Counted from the first letter of the stretch, positions 41,052 to 49,711 are shown. The stretch: DNA of 64,000 nt from Amycolatopsis jejuensis (GCF_000717335.1 NZ_JNYZ01000001.1:1-64000); one strand, 5' to 3'. A program made the numbers and translations. Notes: a model not told the origin generated them from the sequence alone.

Positions 41052-42276
41052 CGCCGCCCGTGCGGTGGCGGCCGTGTTCCGCGAGGAGCACGGCCGCCTG
41101 CTCGGCGCGCTCGTCCGCCGCTTCGGCGACCTGGACCTGGCCGAGGAAGTCGCCGCCGAAGCACTCGAGGCCGCACTGGTGCGCTGGCCGGTGGACGGCG
41201 TCCCGCCGAAGCCCGGGGCCTGGCTGATGACCACCGCGCGCCGCAAGGCCGTCGACCGGCTCCGCCGAGACCAGACGTACGCGGCGAAACTCGCTGTGCT
41301 GCAAGCGGAAATCGACCGCAGCGCACCCCCGGCCAGCGGCGGTGAGCTGCCCGACGAACGGCTCGAGCTGTTCTTCACCTGCGCCCATCCGGCATTGGCC
41401 GCGGAGGATCGCCTCGCGCTCACGCTGCGCTGTCTCGCCGGTCTCACCACACCCGAAGTCGCGCGGGCGTTGCTGGTGCCGACCGCGACGATGGCGAAAC
41501 GCATTGTGCGAGCCAAAAACCGGATCCGAGACCACCGCATCCCCTTCCGCGTCCCCACCGGCGACGAGCTGCGCACCCGGCTGCCCGGCGTACTGCAGGT
41601 GCTGTACTCCCTCTTCACCGAGGGCTACGCGGCCAGCTCGGGCCCGTACATCCAGCGGCCGGACCTGGCCGACGAAGCCATCCGGCTGGCCCGGCTCCTG
41701 CACCGCCTGCTGCCCGAGCGCGAAACCACCGGGCTGCTCGCGCTGATGCTGCTCGTCCACGCCCGCCGCGACGCCCGCACCGGCCCGGACGGCGAGTTCG
41801 TCCTGCTGGAAGACCAGGACCGGGCGCGCTGGGACAGCGTCCTCATCGACGAAGGCCGCGACCTCGTACCGGAAGCGCTCACCGGCGGCCCGCCGGGACC
41901 GTACGGCGTGCAGGCCGCGATCGCCGCGCTGCATGACGAAGCCCCGGACGTAGCGACCACCGACTGGCCGCAAATCGTTGCCCTGTATGACGTTCTGCTC
42001 ACCCTCACCCCGACACCGGTGGTCGCGCTCAACCGCGCAGCCGCCATCGCGATGCGCGACGGACCCGAAGCCGGGCTGAAACTCCTCGACGACCTCGCCG
42101 ACGAACCCCGCCTCCGCGGCTACCACCCGTACGCGGCAGCCCGCGGCGACCTGCTGCACCGCCTCGGCCGCCACGAGGAAGCGGCAGCCGCCTACCGGGA
42201 AGCCTTGGCCTCCGCGGGAACCGAGCCGGAACGAGCCCATCTCCGGCGCCGCCTGAGCACACTGGAAACGCACTGA
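41044..42276 (+). CDS. ECF sigma factor, ECF42 group (second copy)
   Basis: The product has 410 residues from ATG 41044, overlapping the DGPF gene. Region 2 is seen in VFREEHGRLLGALVRRFGDL and the following LAEEVAAEALEAALVRW, region 4 in LTTPEVARALLVPTATMAKRIVRAK, and the ECF42 extension in LYSLFTEGYAAS, ALMLLVHARRDAR, QAAIAALHDEAP and LYDVLLTLTPTPVVALNRAAA. It is a clear paralogue of the sigma factor at 15213-16406 but considerably diverged. It converges on prcA, with terminator sequence between them. Confidence 0.9.
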   Translation: MPDAARAVAAVFREEHGRLLGALVRRFGDLDLAEEVAAEALEAALVRWPVDGVPPKPGAWLMTTARRKAVDRLRRDQTYAAKLAVLQAEIDRSAPPASGGELPDERLELFFTCAHPALAAEDRLALTLRCLAGLTTPEVARALLVPTATMAKRIVRAKNRIRDHRIPFRVPTGDELRTRLPGVLQVLYSLFTEGYAASSGPYIQRPDLADEAIRLARLLHRLLPERETTGLLALMLLVHARRDARTGPDGEFVLLEDQDRARWDSVLIDEGRDLVPEALTGGPPGPYGVQAAIAALHDEAPDVATTDWPQIVALYDVLLTLTPTPVVALNRAAAIAMRDGPEAGLKLLDDLADEPRLRGYHPYAAARGDLLHRLGRHEEAAAAYREALASAGTEPERAHLRRRLSTLETH

Positions 42277-42510
42277 CCGACCGGCATGCTCGGCATCGCT
42301 GCCCGGAGTGTCATCTGTGGCAACGATGTCCACGAACCCCGGTACCGCAAACCGCGGCGGGCAGCCACAAAGCGCGGTGCCGAACCCTGCGACACACCCC
42401 GGGACGCCGGACGTACACCCGCATGTCGCACAGCCGGTAGCAGCCCGCTGGGCTGGATAAGCAGCGCATGCTCGACCAGCCACCGGTTCGCGTTCCCCAC
42501 CGGCGAAAAC

Positions 42511-42550
42511 CAGCTGCGGGCCGCCGAAACCCACCGGCGACCCGCAGCTG
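42511..42550 (-). terminator. Intrinsic terminator after prcA
   Basis: CAGCTGCGGG (42511-42520) pairs with CCCGCAGCTG (42541-42550), and the inner CGCCG/CGGCG extends the stem with one mismatch. On the minus strand it begins eight bases after the prcA stop and is followed by GTTTTC. It ends the dop-pup-prcB-prcA transcript. The rest of the 282-base gap (42277-42510) holds no recognised gene. Confidence 0.7.
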
Positions 42551-42558
42551 ATGTCACG

Positions 42559-43317
42559 TCACTCGGCCGAATCCCCCGGCTTCTCGTCCTTCGCCTCGTC
42601 CGGCTTGTCCGCGGGCTCCTCCTTCGCCGGCAGCAACGCCTCCAGCGCCGCCCCCGACAACCGCCGGAACGCCCGCCGCGGCCGCGCCCGGTCCAGCACC
42701 GCCACCTCGAGCTTGATCTCCGCCTCGGCCCCGTTCCCGTTCGACGGCGCCGTGGCCCGCAACCCCTCGATCGCCGTGGCCAGCGCCGTCCGCAGATCGT
42801 GCTCCTGATCCACCACGTCCTTCAGCTTCGTGCTGATCGGCTCCGTCAGCCCACCCATCACCACGAACGGCGACTCGTCGAAAATGCCCCCGTCGAACGT
42901 CAACCGGAACAGCTGGTCCTCCGCCGCCGTCGCCCCCACCTGGGCCACGCAGACCTCGACCTCGAACGGCTTCAGCTGCTCGGTGAAAATACTGCCCAGC
43001 GTCGCCGCGTACGCATTCGCCAGCGCCCGCGCACTCACATCCCGCCGGTCGTACTGGTAGCCCTTCAGATCCGCATGCCGGATCCCCGCCACCCGCAGAT
43101 TCTCGAACTCCGAGAACCGGCCCACCGCAGCGAACCCGATCCGGTCATAGATCTCCGACACCTTGTGCAGCGTCGCCGACGGATTCTCCGCCACGAACAA
43201 CACCCCGTCGGCATACTTCAGCACCACCACGCTCCGGCCCCGCGCAATCCCCTTGCGCGCCAGCTCGGAACGCTCCCGCATCAACTGCTCGGGAGAGGCA
43301 TACAACGGCATCGTCAC
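42559..43317 (-). CDS. prcA: 20S proteasome alpha subunit PrcA
   Basis: The product has 252 residues. GTG 43317 is preferred because GGAG lies eight bases upstream; ATG 43311 would shorten it by two. It shows the alpha-subunit features [22 protein letters not shown] (N-terminal gate and helix H0, in part), [25 protein letters not shown] (in part) and [16 protein letters not shown]. It lacks the catalytic N-terminal Thr and has a charged Glu/Lys-rich C-terminal tail. Two heptameric alpha rings cap the catalytic beta rings of PrcB and dock Mpa. Close spacing to prcB (61 bases) indicates one operon. Confidence 0.97.
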   Translation of the reverse strand: MTMPLYASPEQLMRERSELARKGIARGRSVVVLKYADGVLFVAENPSATLHKVSEIYDRIGFAAVGRFSEFENLRVAGIRHADLKGYQYDRRDVSARALANAYAATLGSIFTEQLKPFEVEVCVAQVGATAAEDQLFRLTFDGGIFDESPFVVMGGLTEPISTKLKDVVDQEHDLRTALATAIEGLRATAPSNGNGAEAEIKLEVAVLDRARPRRAFRRLSGAALEALLPAKEEPADKPDEAKDEKPGDSAE

Positions 43318-43378
43318 GGTGTCGGCTCCACGTTCTCCGAAATCTCGGCCATCAACAGGTCAACGGGCATCGGCGGCC

Positions 43379-44236
43379 TCAGCCCCGCCGGTAGTGGTTG
43401 CGCTCCGCACGGCCGGCCACCACCGCCTCGGCCACCGCACCGATCCGCTCCGCGGGAACCAGCACCGCACCCTCTTCCGCGGTGATCGTGATCGCGGTCG
43501 GGAAAATCCGCCGCACCATGTCCGGCAGCCCGCTCGCGGTATCGTCGTCCGCCGCGTCGTACAGCGCCTCCACGGCCGCGCGCACCGCCGCCTCGGCGTC
43601 CGCATCCGGGTCGTGCAGCTTCTTCAGCGCCGACTTCGCGAAAAGCGAACCCGACCCCACCGCCGCATACCCGCCGTACTCCTCATACCGGCCACCCGCG
43701 GCGTCGTACGACACGATCCGCCCCGCGTGCTTCGCGTCCTCGGCCTCCAGGTCGTACCCCACGAACAACGGCACCACGGCCAGCCCCGCCATCGCCATCT
43801 CCAGATTGGCCTTCACCATCCCGGCCAGCTTGTTCGTCTTGCCGTCCAGCGACAGCGACACACCCTCGATCTTCTCGTAGTGCGCCAGCTCCACCCCGTA
43901 CAACCGGACCATCTCCACGGCCAGCCCCGCGGTCCCCGCGATGCCCACCGCCGAATACTCGTCCGTGACGTGCACCTTCTCGACATCCCGGCTCGCCACC
44001 AGGTTCCCGGTCGTCGCCCGCCGGTCCCCCGCGATCAGCACCCCGCCGGCGAACGTGAGCGCCACGATCGTGGTGCCGTGCGGCACGTCCAGCTCACCCG
44101 CCGGCACCCGCCGCGCAGGCAGCAGGTCAGGAGCGGTCGCGCGCACGAAATCCGCGAACGACGACGACGCCGGCGAAAAGTAGGCCGACGGCAGGCCGGG
44201 CCCGGAAAAACCCGACCCGGAGGAGGTGTTGTCCAT
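43379..44236 (-). CDS. prcB: 20S proteasome beta subunit PrcB
   Basis: The product has 285 residues from ATG 44236. A 54-residue propeptide ends HG before Thr55 in [23 protein letters not shown], so self-cleavage would expose Thr55 as the catalytic nucleophile. Further family blocks are [26 protein letters not shown] (in part), PLFVGYD and [18 protein letters not shown]. It is the proteolytic subunit of the 20S core. It lies between pup and prcA in the usual order. The propeptide is slightly shorter than that of M. tuberculosis. Confidence 0.97.
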   Translation of the reverse strand: MDNTSSGSGFSGPGLPSAYFSPASSSFADFVRATAPDLLPARRVPAGELDVPHGTTIVALTFAGGVLIAGDRRATTGNLVASRDVEKVHVTDEYSAVGIAGTAGLAVEMVRLYGVELAHYEKIEGVSLSLDGKTNKLAGMVKANLEMAMAGLAVVPLFVGYDLEAEDAKHAGRIVSYDAAGGRYEEYGGYAAVGSGSLFAKSALKKLHDPDADAEAAVRAAVEALYDAADDDTASGLPDMVRRIFPTAITITAEEGAVLVPAERIGAVAEAVVAGRAERNHYRRG

Positions 44237-44373
44237 ACGTGCTCTCGGTTCCCATCTGTCCCGTGCCCGGCACCACCGGCAGCCCACCGGCCACCGCCCG
44301 CACCGCGCAAAACCTCCGGCCACGCGCACCCGCGGGCACCGCCCCAGCCGGGACGGCACCCCCGGGAGAACGG

Positions 44374-44568
44374 CTACTCGCCGCCCTTCTGCACGTAGGC
44401 GCGGACGAAGTCCTCGGCGTTCTCCTCCAGCACGTCGTCGATCTCGTCGAGGATCGTGTCCACGTCCTCGCCGAGCTTCTCGCGCCGCTCCTGGCCCGCC
44501 GCTCCGGTGGCCTCCAGATCCTCGTCGGAGTCCCCACCGCCGTGCTTTTCGATCTTCTCCTGCGCCAT
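44374..44568 (-). CDS. pup: Prokaryotic ubiquitin-like protein Pup, ending in Glu
   Basis: The product has 64 residues from ATG 44568 behind GGGAGG. It is intrinsically disordered and acidic, with the Mpa-binding coiled-coil helix [19 protein letters not shown] and the conserved C terminus [11 protein letters not shown]. The last codon is GAG (Glu), where the M. tuberculosis protein has Gln. The protein is therefore ready for conjugation by PafA without deamidation by Dop. It is located between dop and prcB, the standard order. Confidence 0.98.
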   Translation of the reverse strand: MAQEKIEKHGGGDSDEDLEATGAAGQERREKLGEDVDTILDEIDDVLEENAEDFVRAYVQKGGE

Positions 44569-44657
44569 GTCGCCTCCCGGTGTGGCCGATAACCCCTAGC
44601 CTACCCAGCGGTACCGACGAAACGGGCCCCGAACCGGCCCGAAACGCCGGACTCGCG

Positions 44658-46160
44658 CTAGTCCGAACCGGTGATCGCCTCCACCAGCTCCTCCGCCGTC
44701 GCCGCCGCATCCAGCAGCTTCCCGACGTGCGCCTTCGTGCCCCGCAGCGGCTCCAGCGTCGGAATCCGCACCAAAGACTCCCGGCCCACGTCGAAAATCA
44801 CCGAATCCCACGACGCCGCCGCAATCGACGCCGCATACTTCTCCAGCGCCCGTCCCCGGAAGTAGGCCCGCGTGTCCGACGGCGGCGTGGTGATCGCCGC
44901 CTGCACCTCCTCCTCGGTGACCAGCCGCTTCATCGAACCCCGCGTGACCAGCCGGTTGTACAGGCCCTTCGCCAGCCGCACGTCCGAATACTGCAGGTCC
45001 ACCAGCCGCAGCCGCGGTGCCCCCCACGCCAGCTGGTCCCGCTCCCGGTACCCCTCCAGCAGCCGCAGCTTCGCCGGCCAGTCCAGCCGGTCGGCACACT
45101 CCTGCGGATCCCGCGCCAGCGCGTCCAGCACCTCCCCCCAGACCCGCAGCACCTCCTTCGACGCCTCGTCCGCACCCGTGCGCTCGAGATTCGCCGACAC
45201 CGTCTCGTGATAGGCGAACTGCAGGTCCAGCCCGGTGAACTTCTTCCCGTTCGCCAGCTCCACCTTCGTCTTCAACGTCGGGTCGTGACTGATCTTGTGC
45301 ACCGCCCGCACCGGCTCGTCCAGCTTCAGCTCGTCGAACCGCACCCCGGACTCGATCAGGTCCAGCACCAGCGCCGTCGTTCCGACCTTCAGATACGTCG
45401 AGTACTCCGCCAGATTCGCGTCCCCGATGATCACATGCAGCCGCCGGTACTTGTCCGCATCCGCGTGCGGCTCGTCCCGCGTGTTGATGATCCCGCGCTT
45501 CAGCGTGGTCTCCAGCCCGACCTCGACCTCGATGTAATCCGACCGCTGCGAAAGCTGGAAACCCGCCTCCTCGCTCTGCTGCCCGATCCCCACCCGGCCC
45601 GAACCGCACATCACCTGCCGCGACACGAAGAACGGCGTCAGCCCCGCAATCACCGCGGTGAACGGCGTCGACCGCGCCATCAGGTAGTTCTCGTGCGTGC
45701 CGTAACTCGCGCCCTTGCCGTCCACGTTGTTCTTGTACAGCTGCAACGGCGGCTGCCCGGGCACGGTGGCCGCCTTGACCGCGGCCTCCTCCATCACCCG
45801 CTCGCCCGCCTTGTCCCAGATCACCGCGTCCCGCGCGTTCGTGACCTCCGGCGCCGAGTACTCCGGATGCGCATGGTCCACATACAACCGCGCCCCGTTG
45901 GTGAGGATGACGTTCGCCGCACCGAGGTCCTCGACGTCCGGGTCGTGCCCCGGCCCGCCCGGCCCCGTCAGGTCGAACCCGCGCGCATCACGCAACGGCG
46001 ACTCCACCTCGTAGTCCCACCGCGCCCGGCGGGCCCTCGGGATGTCCGCCGCCGCCGCGTAGGCAAGCACCACCTGAGTCGAGGTGAGCACCGGGTTCGC
46101 CGTGGCATCCCCGGGCACGGCGATGCCGTACTCGACTTCGGTTCCCATGATCCGACGCAT
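44658..46160 (-). CDS. dop: Depupylase/Pup deamidase Dop
   Basis: The product has 500 residues from ATG 46160. Family features are [15 protein letters not shown] at the N terminus, the Dop-loop region near PIPRARR and [32 protein letters not shown] with the catalytic Asp, [20 protein letters not shown], and [21 protein letters not shown]. Dop removes Pup from tagged proteins. Because Pup here ends in Glu, its deamidase activity should be unnecessary. A TAGGGT -10 element six bases before the ATG indicates a leaderless message and the start of the dop-pup-prcB-prcA operon. Confidence 0.97.
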   Translation of the reverse strand: MRRIMGTEVEYGIAVPGDATANPVLTSTQVVLAYAAAADIPRARRARWDYEVESPLRDARGFDLTGPGGPGHDPDVEDLGAANVILTNGARLYVDHAHPEYSAPEVTNARDAVIWDKAGERVMEEAAVKAATVPGQPPLQLYKNNVDGKGASYGTHENYLMARSTPFTAVIAGLTPFFVSRQVMCGSGRVGIGQQSEEAGFQLSQRSDYIEVEVGLETTLKRGIINTRDEPHADADKYRRLHVIIGDANLAEYSTYLKVGTTALVLDLIESGVRFDELKLDEPVRAVHKISHDPTLKTKVELANGKKFTGLDLQFAYHETVSANLERTGADEASKEVLRVWGEVLDALARDPQECADRLDWPAKLRLLEGYRERDQLAWGAPRLRLVDLQYSDVRLAKGLYNRLVTRGSMKRLVTEEEVQAAITTPPSDTRAYFRGRALEKYAASIAAASWDSVIFDVGRESLVRIPTLEPLRGTKAHVGKLLDAAATAEELVEAITGSD

Positions 46161-46166
46161 ACCACC

Positions 46167-46172
46167 ACCCTA
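46167..46172 (-). promoter_or_regulatory. -10 element (TAGGGT) for the dop-pup-prcBA operon
   Basis: On the minus strand TAGGGT is followed by six bases and the dop ATG (46160), without a ribosome site. This is a leaderless promoter candidate for the proteasome operon. Confidence 0.6.
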
Positions 46173-46200
46173 CGGGGTACCCCCGTGCGACGATGCCCCC

Positions 46201-46664
46201 ATGCCAGGCAGTGACGAACTCGTTGCCGGGTGTTTGATGGCGTCGGCTGTGTTGATGGCGTCGGCTTCGCCGACGCGTGCGGGGTCGCCTTTGAGTCGGT
46301 GTCTGGAGGGCAGTGCGTCCGCCTGGGGGCGGTCACACTGCCCTCCAGACACCGACGCGACCCCGCCGTTCACTTGAGCGGGTGGCAGGGGCGAAGCCCA
46401 ATCGTGAGGTAAGCGGGGAGCGCGGCGTCCACGGAGTGGAACTGGAAGGTCTGTCGCCCAGGTCTACCGGCAGGGCACCATCGCTGCCAGAACTTCGCGT
46501 TCGAGGTCTCCTGGGACGGGCCCATTCGCCATCAGCCCGAAGAAATCGCCGACGGCCGCTGGGTCACCCTTACCGAGCTGCGCGACTGGGTCCACGACCC
46601 GGACCGCCCGTTCATCCCCGACGGCCGCGCCGGGATCCGGGAATGGTTCCGTCGCTACGGCTGA
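46201..46664 (+). pseudogene. Nudix hydrolase pseudogene interrupted by a structured repeat
   Basis: Nudix pieces lie in different frames. ATG 46201 begins MPGSDELVA. After an insertion of roughly 150 bases the end of a Nudix box is seen at 46403-46429 (REVSGERGV, matching RE-U-x-E-E-x-G-U), then GVHGVELEGL in the same frame. VYRQGTI follows in a second frame, and CQNFAFEVSWDGPIR through RRYG and a TGA at 46662 in a third. The middle of the gene, including most of the Nudix box, is lost. The inserted DNA contains the palindromic element at 46251-46364. The product cannot be functional. Confidence 0.8.
46251..46364 (+). repeat. Structured palindromic element, copy A
   Basis: Parts in order: a small hairpin GCGTCGGC-TTC-GCCGACGC (46258-46276), GTGC, the arm GGGGTCGC (46281-46288), CTTTGA, a perfect 21-base arm (46295-46315), a 20-base loop, its complement (46336-46356), and GCGACCCC (46357-46364), which pairs with GGGGTCGC. 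The same architecture with different but still complementary stem bases occurs on the other strand at 59540-59654. A direct repeat, TTGATGGCGTCGGCT, lies at its left edge. It is embedded in the broken Nudix gene. Confidence 0.75.
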
Positions 46665-47257
46665 AGCGGCAGCTTCGCCACGAGCTTCGGCAACAAGCGC
46701 TTCGCGGCATCCTGGGCTCGGGCCGGGGTGCTCGCGACGACGCTCAGCGCCGAGACCAGGTTTCCCTTTGCCAGCAGCACCGCGCACGTCGCGCCGTCGC
46801 ACCAGGCACGCTGTGCGGTGACCCCGGGCTGCGGCGGCAGCGAGACCTCAGTGCCTGCGCAGTGCATGGCTGAAACAACGTCCGCGCCGGAGCGGTCGGC
46901 GTACACCGTCACCTCGTGGGTCAGCGCCGAACCGCTCGGATACACCCAGCTCACCGACTTGCGCTCGCCCGCCGCCAGTCCGTTCAGGCAGCCGGAGACC
47001 CGGCCGGACCCGGGGGCGACGCCCTCCTCGGCAACGTCCGGATCGGACAGCAGCGCCTCTTGTGCGCGACGCGGATCCGGGGCCGGGGAAGGAGAAACGG
47101 GCGCGACCGGCCGGGGTGCCGCAGCCACGCTCGTGTCGTGCACCGGGGTGGGATCGTCGTAGTAGGTCTCGAGGTTGTTGGGCCGGTTGCCGCATCCCGC
47201 GAGCCCGGCCATCGCCCCCAGGCCGACCAGCACTGCCAGCGCCTGCCGATGACGCAC
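46655..47257 (-). CDS. Lipoprotein of unknown function
   Basis: The product has 200 residues from GTG 47257, which has GGAGGGG five bases upstream; the open frame extends to 47374 without a ribosome site. A signal peptide ends in the lipobox AMAGLAGC, so the protein should be membrane-anchored outside the cell. A Pro/Ala/Ser-rich linker is followed by a domain with Cys residues (GCLNG, HCAGT, WCDGATCAV) and a C-terminal helix. I do not recognise the family. The end overlaps the Nudix pseudogene by ten bases on the opposite strand. Confidence 0.8.
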   Translation of the reverse strand: MRHRQALAVLVGLGAMAGLAGCGNRPNNLETYYDDPTPVHDTSVAAAPRPVAPVSPSPAPDPRRAQEALLSDPDVAEEGVAPGSGRVSGCLNGLAAGERKSVSWVYPSGSALTHEVTVYADRSGADVVSAMHCAGTEVSLPPQPGVTAQRAWCDGATCAVLLAKGNLVSALSVVASTPARAQDAAKRLLPKLVAKLPLQP

Positions 47258-47312
47258 TCTGCCCCTCCGCACCTTCCACGCCGCGTGACGCGCCCGAGGG
47301 TAATGCAGCCGC

Positions 47313-48236
47313 TCAGCTCCACCGGAGGTGGGACCGGTGCGTCCAATACTCCTGCGGGTCCTCCGCCAGTTCACTCAGCGCGGCCCGCTCCGGATCGGTC
47401 AAGACGACCTGCCGGGCGACGAGATTTTCCGCCAGCTGCGCCGGGCTCGACGGCCCGATCACCGCCACCGAGGCCCACTCCTGCGCCAGCGCGGCAGCGA
47501 TCGCGACCGCGTCCGGACCTGTTCCGTGCGCCTCGGCGATTCGCCGCAGTGGTTCCGGCGCCTCGGCAACGAGCCGACCGTTCGCGAGAGTTTCCTTGAC
47601 CAGTACCCGTTTTCCGGCCGCCCGGGCCTCCGCCAAGGCCGGACCTGCCGACGGTTCCAGCACATTCCACGTGGACTGGACCGACGTGAACACCGGCCGC
47701 CCGGCCACTTCCAGCTCGAACGCCCGGCGCACGACGTCGGCCTGCGCCGGGCCCGAGGTGGAGAACCCGACCTCGACGCCGTCGCCGGAAAGCTGCGCCA
47801 GCGCGTCGATCAGCGGCGAATCAGTGAAAAGTGGACTGTCCACTGTGAGCGAATGGACCTGGTACAGATTCACGTGGCCGGGCAGGAGTTCTCGCGTCTC
47901 CGCCCACTGCTGCCGGAACCGCGCGAGGGTGTGTTCCTTGACCTCGTGGACTTCCGCATCGAGCCGCCATTCGCCGACGTACCGGTACCCCCATTTGCTC
48001 GACACCGTCACGTCCGCGTGCCCGCGGTCGGCCAGCCAGCTGCCGAGGAACTCCTCCGAACGGCCGTAGGACCGCGCGATATCGACCCAGCGCACCCCCG
48101 CCGCGTAAGCGTCGTCGAGAACGGCATGGGTTGCCGCGCGCATCGACGCCACATCCCGGTTTTCCGGTAGATCCCGGGCGAGATTGAGGTATGCGGGACG
48201 ACCGAGGGCGGCCAGTCCTACCGCGATGCGATCCAT
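47313..48236 (-). CDS. Aldo/keto reductase
   Basis: The product has 307 residues from ATG 48236. The complete catalytic tetrad can be placed: Asp and Tyr in WVDIARSYGRSEEF, Lys in TVSSKWGYRY and His in LYQVHSLTVD. NADPH-binding segments appear in VLVKETLANGRL and VIGPSSPAQLAENL. It is therefore probably an active reductase of aldehydes or ketones. An operator-like site (48303-48318), also present at the promoter of the neighbouring small regulator gene, lies 67 bases upstream of its start, suggesting common control. Confidence 0.88.
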   Translation of the reverse strand: MDRIAVGLAALGRPAYLNLARDLPENRDVASMRAATHAVLDDAYAAGVRWVDIARSYGRSEEFLGSWLADRGHADVTVSSKWGYRYVGEWRLDAEVHEVKEHTLARFRQQWAETRELLPGHVNLYQVHSLTVDSPLFTDSPLIDALAQLSGDGVEVGFSTSGPAQADVVRRAFELEVAGRPVFTSVQSTWNVLEPSAGPALAEARAAGKRVLVKETLANGRLVAEAPEPLRRIAEAHGTGPDAVAIAAALAQEWASVAVIGPSSPAQLAENLVARQVVLTDPERAALSELAEDPQEYWTHRSHLRWS

Positions 48237-48302
48237 CGGATCCCCTTGTCGTTGCTGGGTTTTTCGGCTTTGGACCGGCGGAGCCGGTATCCGACACCAG
48301 CC

Positions 48303-48318
48303 GTATAGGTCGTTATAC
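48303..48318. promoter_or_regulatory. Operator-like site upstream of the aldo/keto reductase
   Basis: GTATAGGTCGTTATAC has GTATA/TATAC arms. It overlaps the stop codon of the small upstream gene and lies 67 bases ahead of the reductase start. It matches a site at 48661-48676 in 15 of 16 positions. Confidence 0.55.
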
Positions 48319-48651
48319 AGATTGTTTGTGCCGGAGGATGGCGAGCCATTGGCTGGAGTTCTGGGCTTGGCGGTGGAGTTTTTCGAGGCGGGCGGCGGGG
48401 GCTCGGACGTAGCCTTTGCCGAAGACGGGGGCGATCTGACGGAGGCTGGCGCCTTCTTCGCGGGCGGCGAGGAGGGCCCAGTCGGACGCGTCGGCGCAGG
48501 CGGCGGAGGCGCGGCGCAGCTCCCCCAGCAGGTCGATGAGGTCGTCGGCGCCGAGCTCCCCTGCTTGGACGGCGGCTGCGGTCGTCTCGAGCCAGGCGAG
48601 GACGTCGGCTTCGGTGATCGGCGGGCGGGGGCGCGGGTCGTCGGTGCTCAC
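48313..48651 (-). CDS. Small putative DNA-binding protein
   Basis: The product has 112 residues from GTG 48651. The frame is open to 48843 but a TATACT -10 eight bases before the GTG suggests leaderless transcription from this codon. It has an acidic/Pro N terminus, a helix (ADVLAWLETTAAAVQAGEL), LIDLLGELRRASAACADASDWALLAA (in part) and a helix-turn-helix-like EEGASLRQIAPVFGKGYVRA. I do not recognise a named family. A related pair of operator-like sites before this gene and before the reductase suggests it is an autoregulated repressor; that is inference. Confidence 0.6.
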   Translation of the reverse strand: MSTDDPRPRPPITEADVLAWLETTAAAVQAGELGADDLIDLLGELRRASAACADASDWALLAAREEGASLRQIAPVFGKGYVRAPAARLEKLHRQAQNSSQWLAILRHKQSV

Positions 48652-48659
48652 GGCGCCGA

Positions 48660-48676
48660 AGTATAGGGCGTTATAC
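48660..48676 (-). promoter_or_regulatory. Promoter with overlapping operator-like site for the small regulator gene
   Basis: On the minus strand GTATAACGCCCTATAC (48661-48676) contains the -10 hexamer TATACT (48660-48665), eight bases from GTG 48651. A factor binding the palindrome would block RNA polymerase. The plus-strand reading GTATAGGGCGTTATAC differs at one base from the site at 48303-48318. Confidence 0.55.
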
Positions 48677-48772
48677 ACCTGGGTCGAGTGTGATGGCGGA
48701 AACCCGCTGGACTCCGGGCGTGGCGGGCCCGTTGACTGGTCCGGGGATTCCTGCAGTGACCACGGAGGTTCG

Positions 48773-49711
48773 GTGAAGTTCGGCATTGCTGCGCGGTTCG
48801 TGGCGCTCGCTGTGGTGTGGGGGGCGAGCTTTCTTTTCATCAAAGTGGGTCTGCAGGGTCTGTCACCGGCTCAGGTAGCGCTCGCGCGGGTCGCGCTGGG
48901 GGCACTGGCGCTCGGCATGTTCCTGGCGCTGCGCCGGCGTCCGCTCCCCCGCGATCGGGCGTTGTGGGGGCATCTCGCCGTCGTGTCCGTGCTGTTCTGC
49001 GTGGTGCCGTTCCTGTTGTTCTCGTGGGCGGAGCAGTATGTGTCGTCCGGGCTGGCCAGCATTTTCAACGCCACCACTCCCCTGCTGACGATGCTTTTCG
49101 CGGCCGCCGCGCTCCCCGCCGAACGGCTCACGCGGCCGAAGGTGGCCGGGCTGGTCCTCGGGTTCGCGGGGGTGCTGACGCTGGTCGGCGTGTGGCAGGG
49201 CATCGACCTCGGCCAGGAGGTCGCCGCACAGCTCGCCTGCCTGGGCGCGACCACCTGTTACGGCGCGGCCTTCGTGTACCTGCGCAAGTTCGTGTCGCCC
49301 CGCGGGGCCGACCCGGTCGTGGTCGCGTTCGGGCAGACCGGCTTCGCGACGCTCGTCCTCGCGCTCGCGACCCCGGTGGTGGCGGCGCAGCCGATGCACC
49401 TGAGCCTCGCCGTGGTGCTGTCCATGGTCGCGCTCGGCGCGCTGGGTACCGGGGTGGCTTACGTGTGGAACACCTCCGTCGCCACAGCTTGGGGCGCCGC
49501 GAACGCGTCCGCAGTGACGTACCTCACACCCGTGGTGGGCGTGGTGCTCGGCGTGCTCGTGCTGGACGAGCCGGTGCGCTGGAACGAACCCGTGGGTGCG
49601 CTGCTCGTGGTCCTCGGCATCCTCGCGTCGCACGGGCGGCTCACCCTGGCCCGGAAACGGCCTGTGGGGCCGCCGGACGAGTCCCGGCGGCCCCACAGGG
49701 TGGTGCGGTGA
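48773..49711 (+). CDS. DMT-superfamily (EamA) transporter
   Basis: The product has 312 residues from GTG 48773 behind ACGGAGG. Ten hydrophobic helices are arranged as two EamA repeats (ALAVVWGASFLFIKVGLQGL, PLLTMLFAAAALPAERL, then LVSMVALGALGTGVAYVWN-like and YLTPVVGVVLGVLVLDEPV). Such proteins export amino acids or other metabolites. Its stop codon TGA (49709-49711) directly abuts the mpa stop on the other strand, and a perfect 16-base inverted repeat lies in its last codons. Confidence 0.88.
   Translation: MKFGIAARFVALAVVWGASFLFIKVGLQGLSPAQVALARVALGALALGMFLALRRRPLPRDRALWGHLAVVSVLFCVVPFLLFSWAEQYVSSGLASIFNATTPLLTMLFAAAALPAERLTRPKVAGLVLGFAGVLTLVGVWQGIDLGQEVAAQLACLGATTCYGAAFVYLRKFVSPRGADPVVVAFGQTGFATLVLALATPVVAAQPMHLSLAVVLSMVALGALGTGVAYVWNTSVATAWGAANASAVTYLTPVVGVVLGVLVLDEPVRWNEPVGALLVVLGILASHGRLTLARKRPVGPPDESRRPHRVVR
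49661..49699. terminator. Hairpin inside the 3' end of the DMT transporter gene
   Basis: CCTGTGGGGCCGCCGG (49661-49676) and its exact complement (49684-49699) flank a seven-base loop. It lies within the last codons of the transporter and just past the mpa stop (49712) on the other strand, so it could terminate both convergent transcripts without any intergenic DNA. Confidence 0.65.

Noticed and set aside
42277..42510. Possible gene fragment between the second ECF42 gene and prcA
   Set aside because: No frame shows recognisable homology or codon bias, and only the terminator hairpin is supported.
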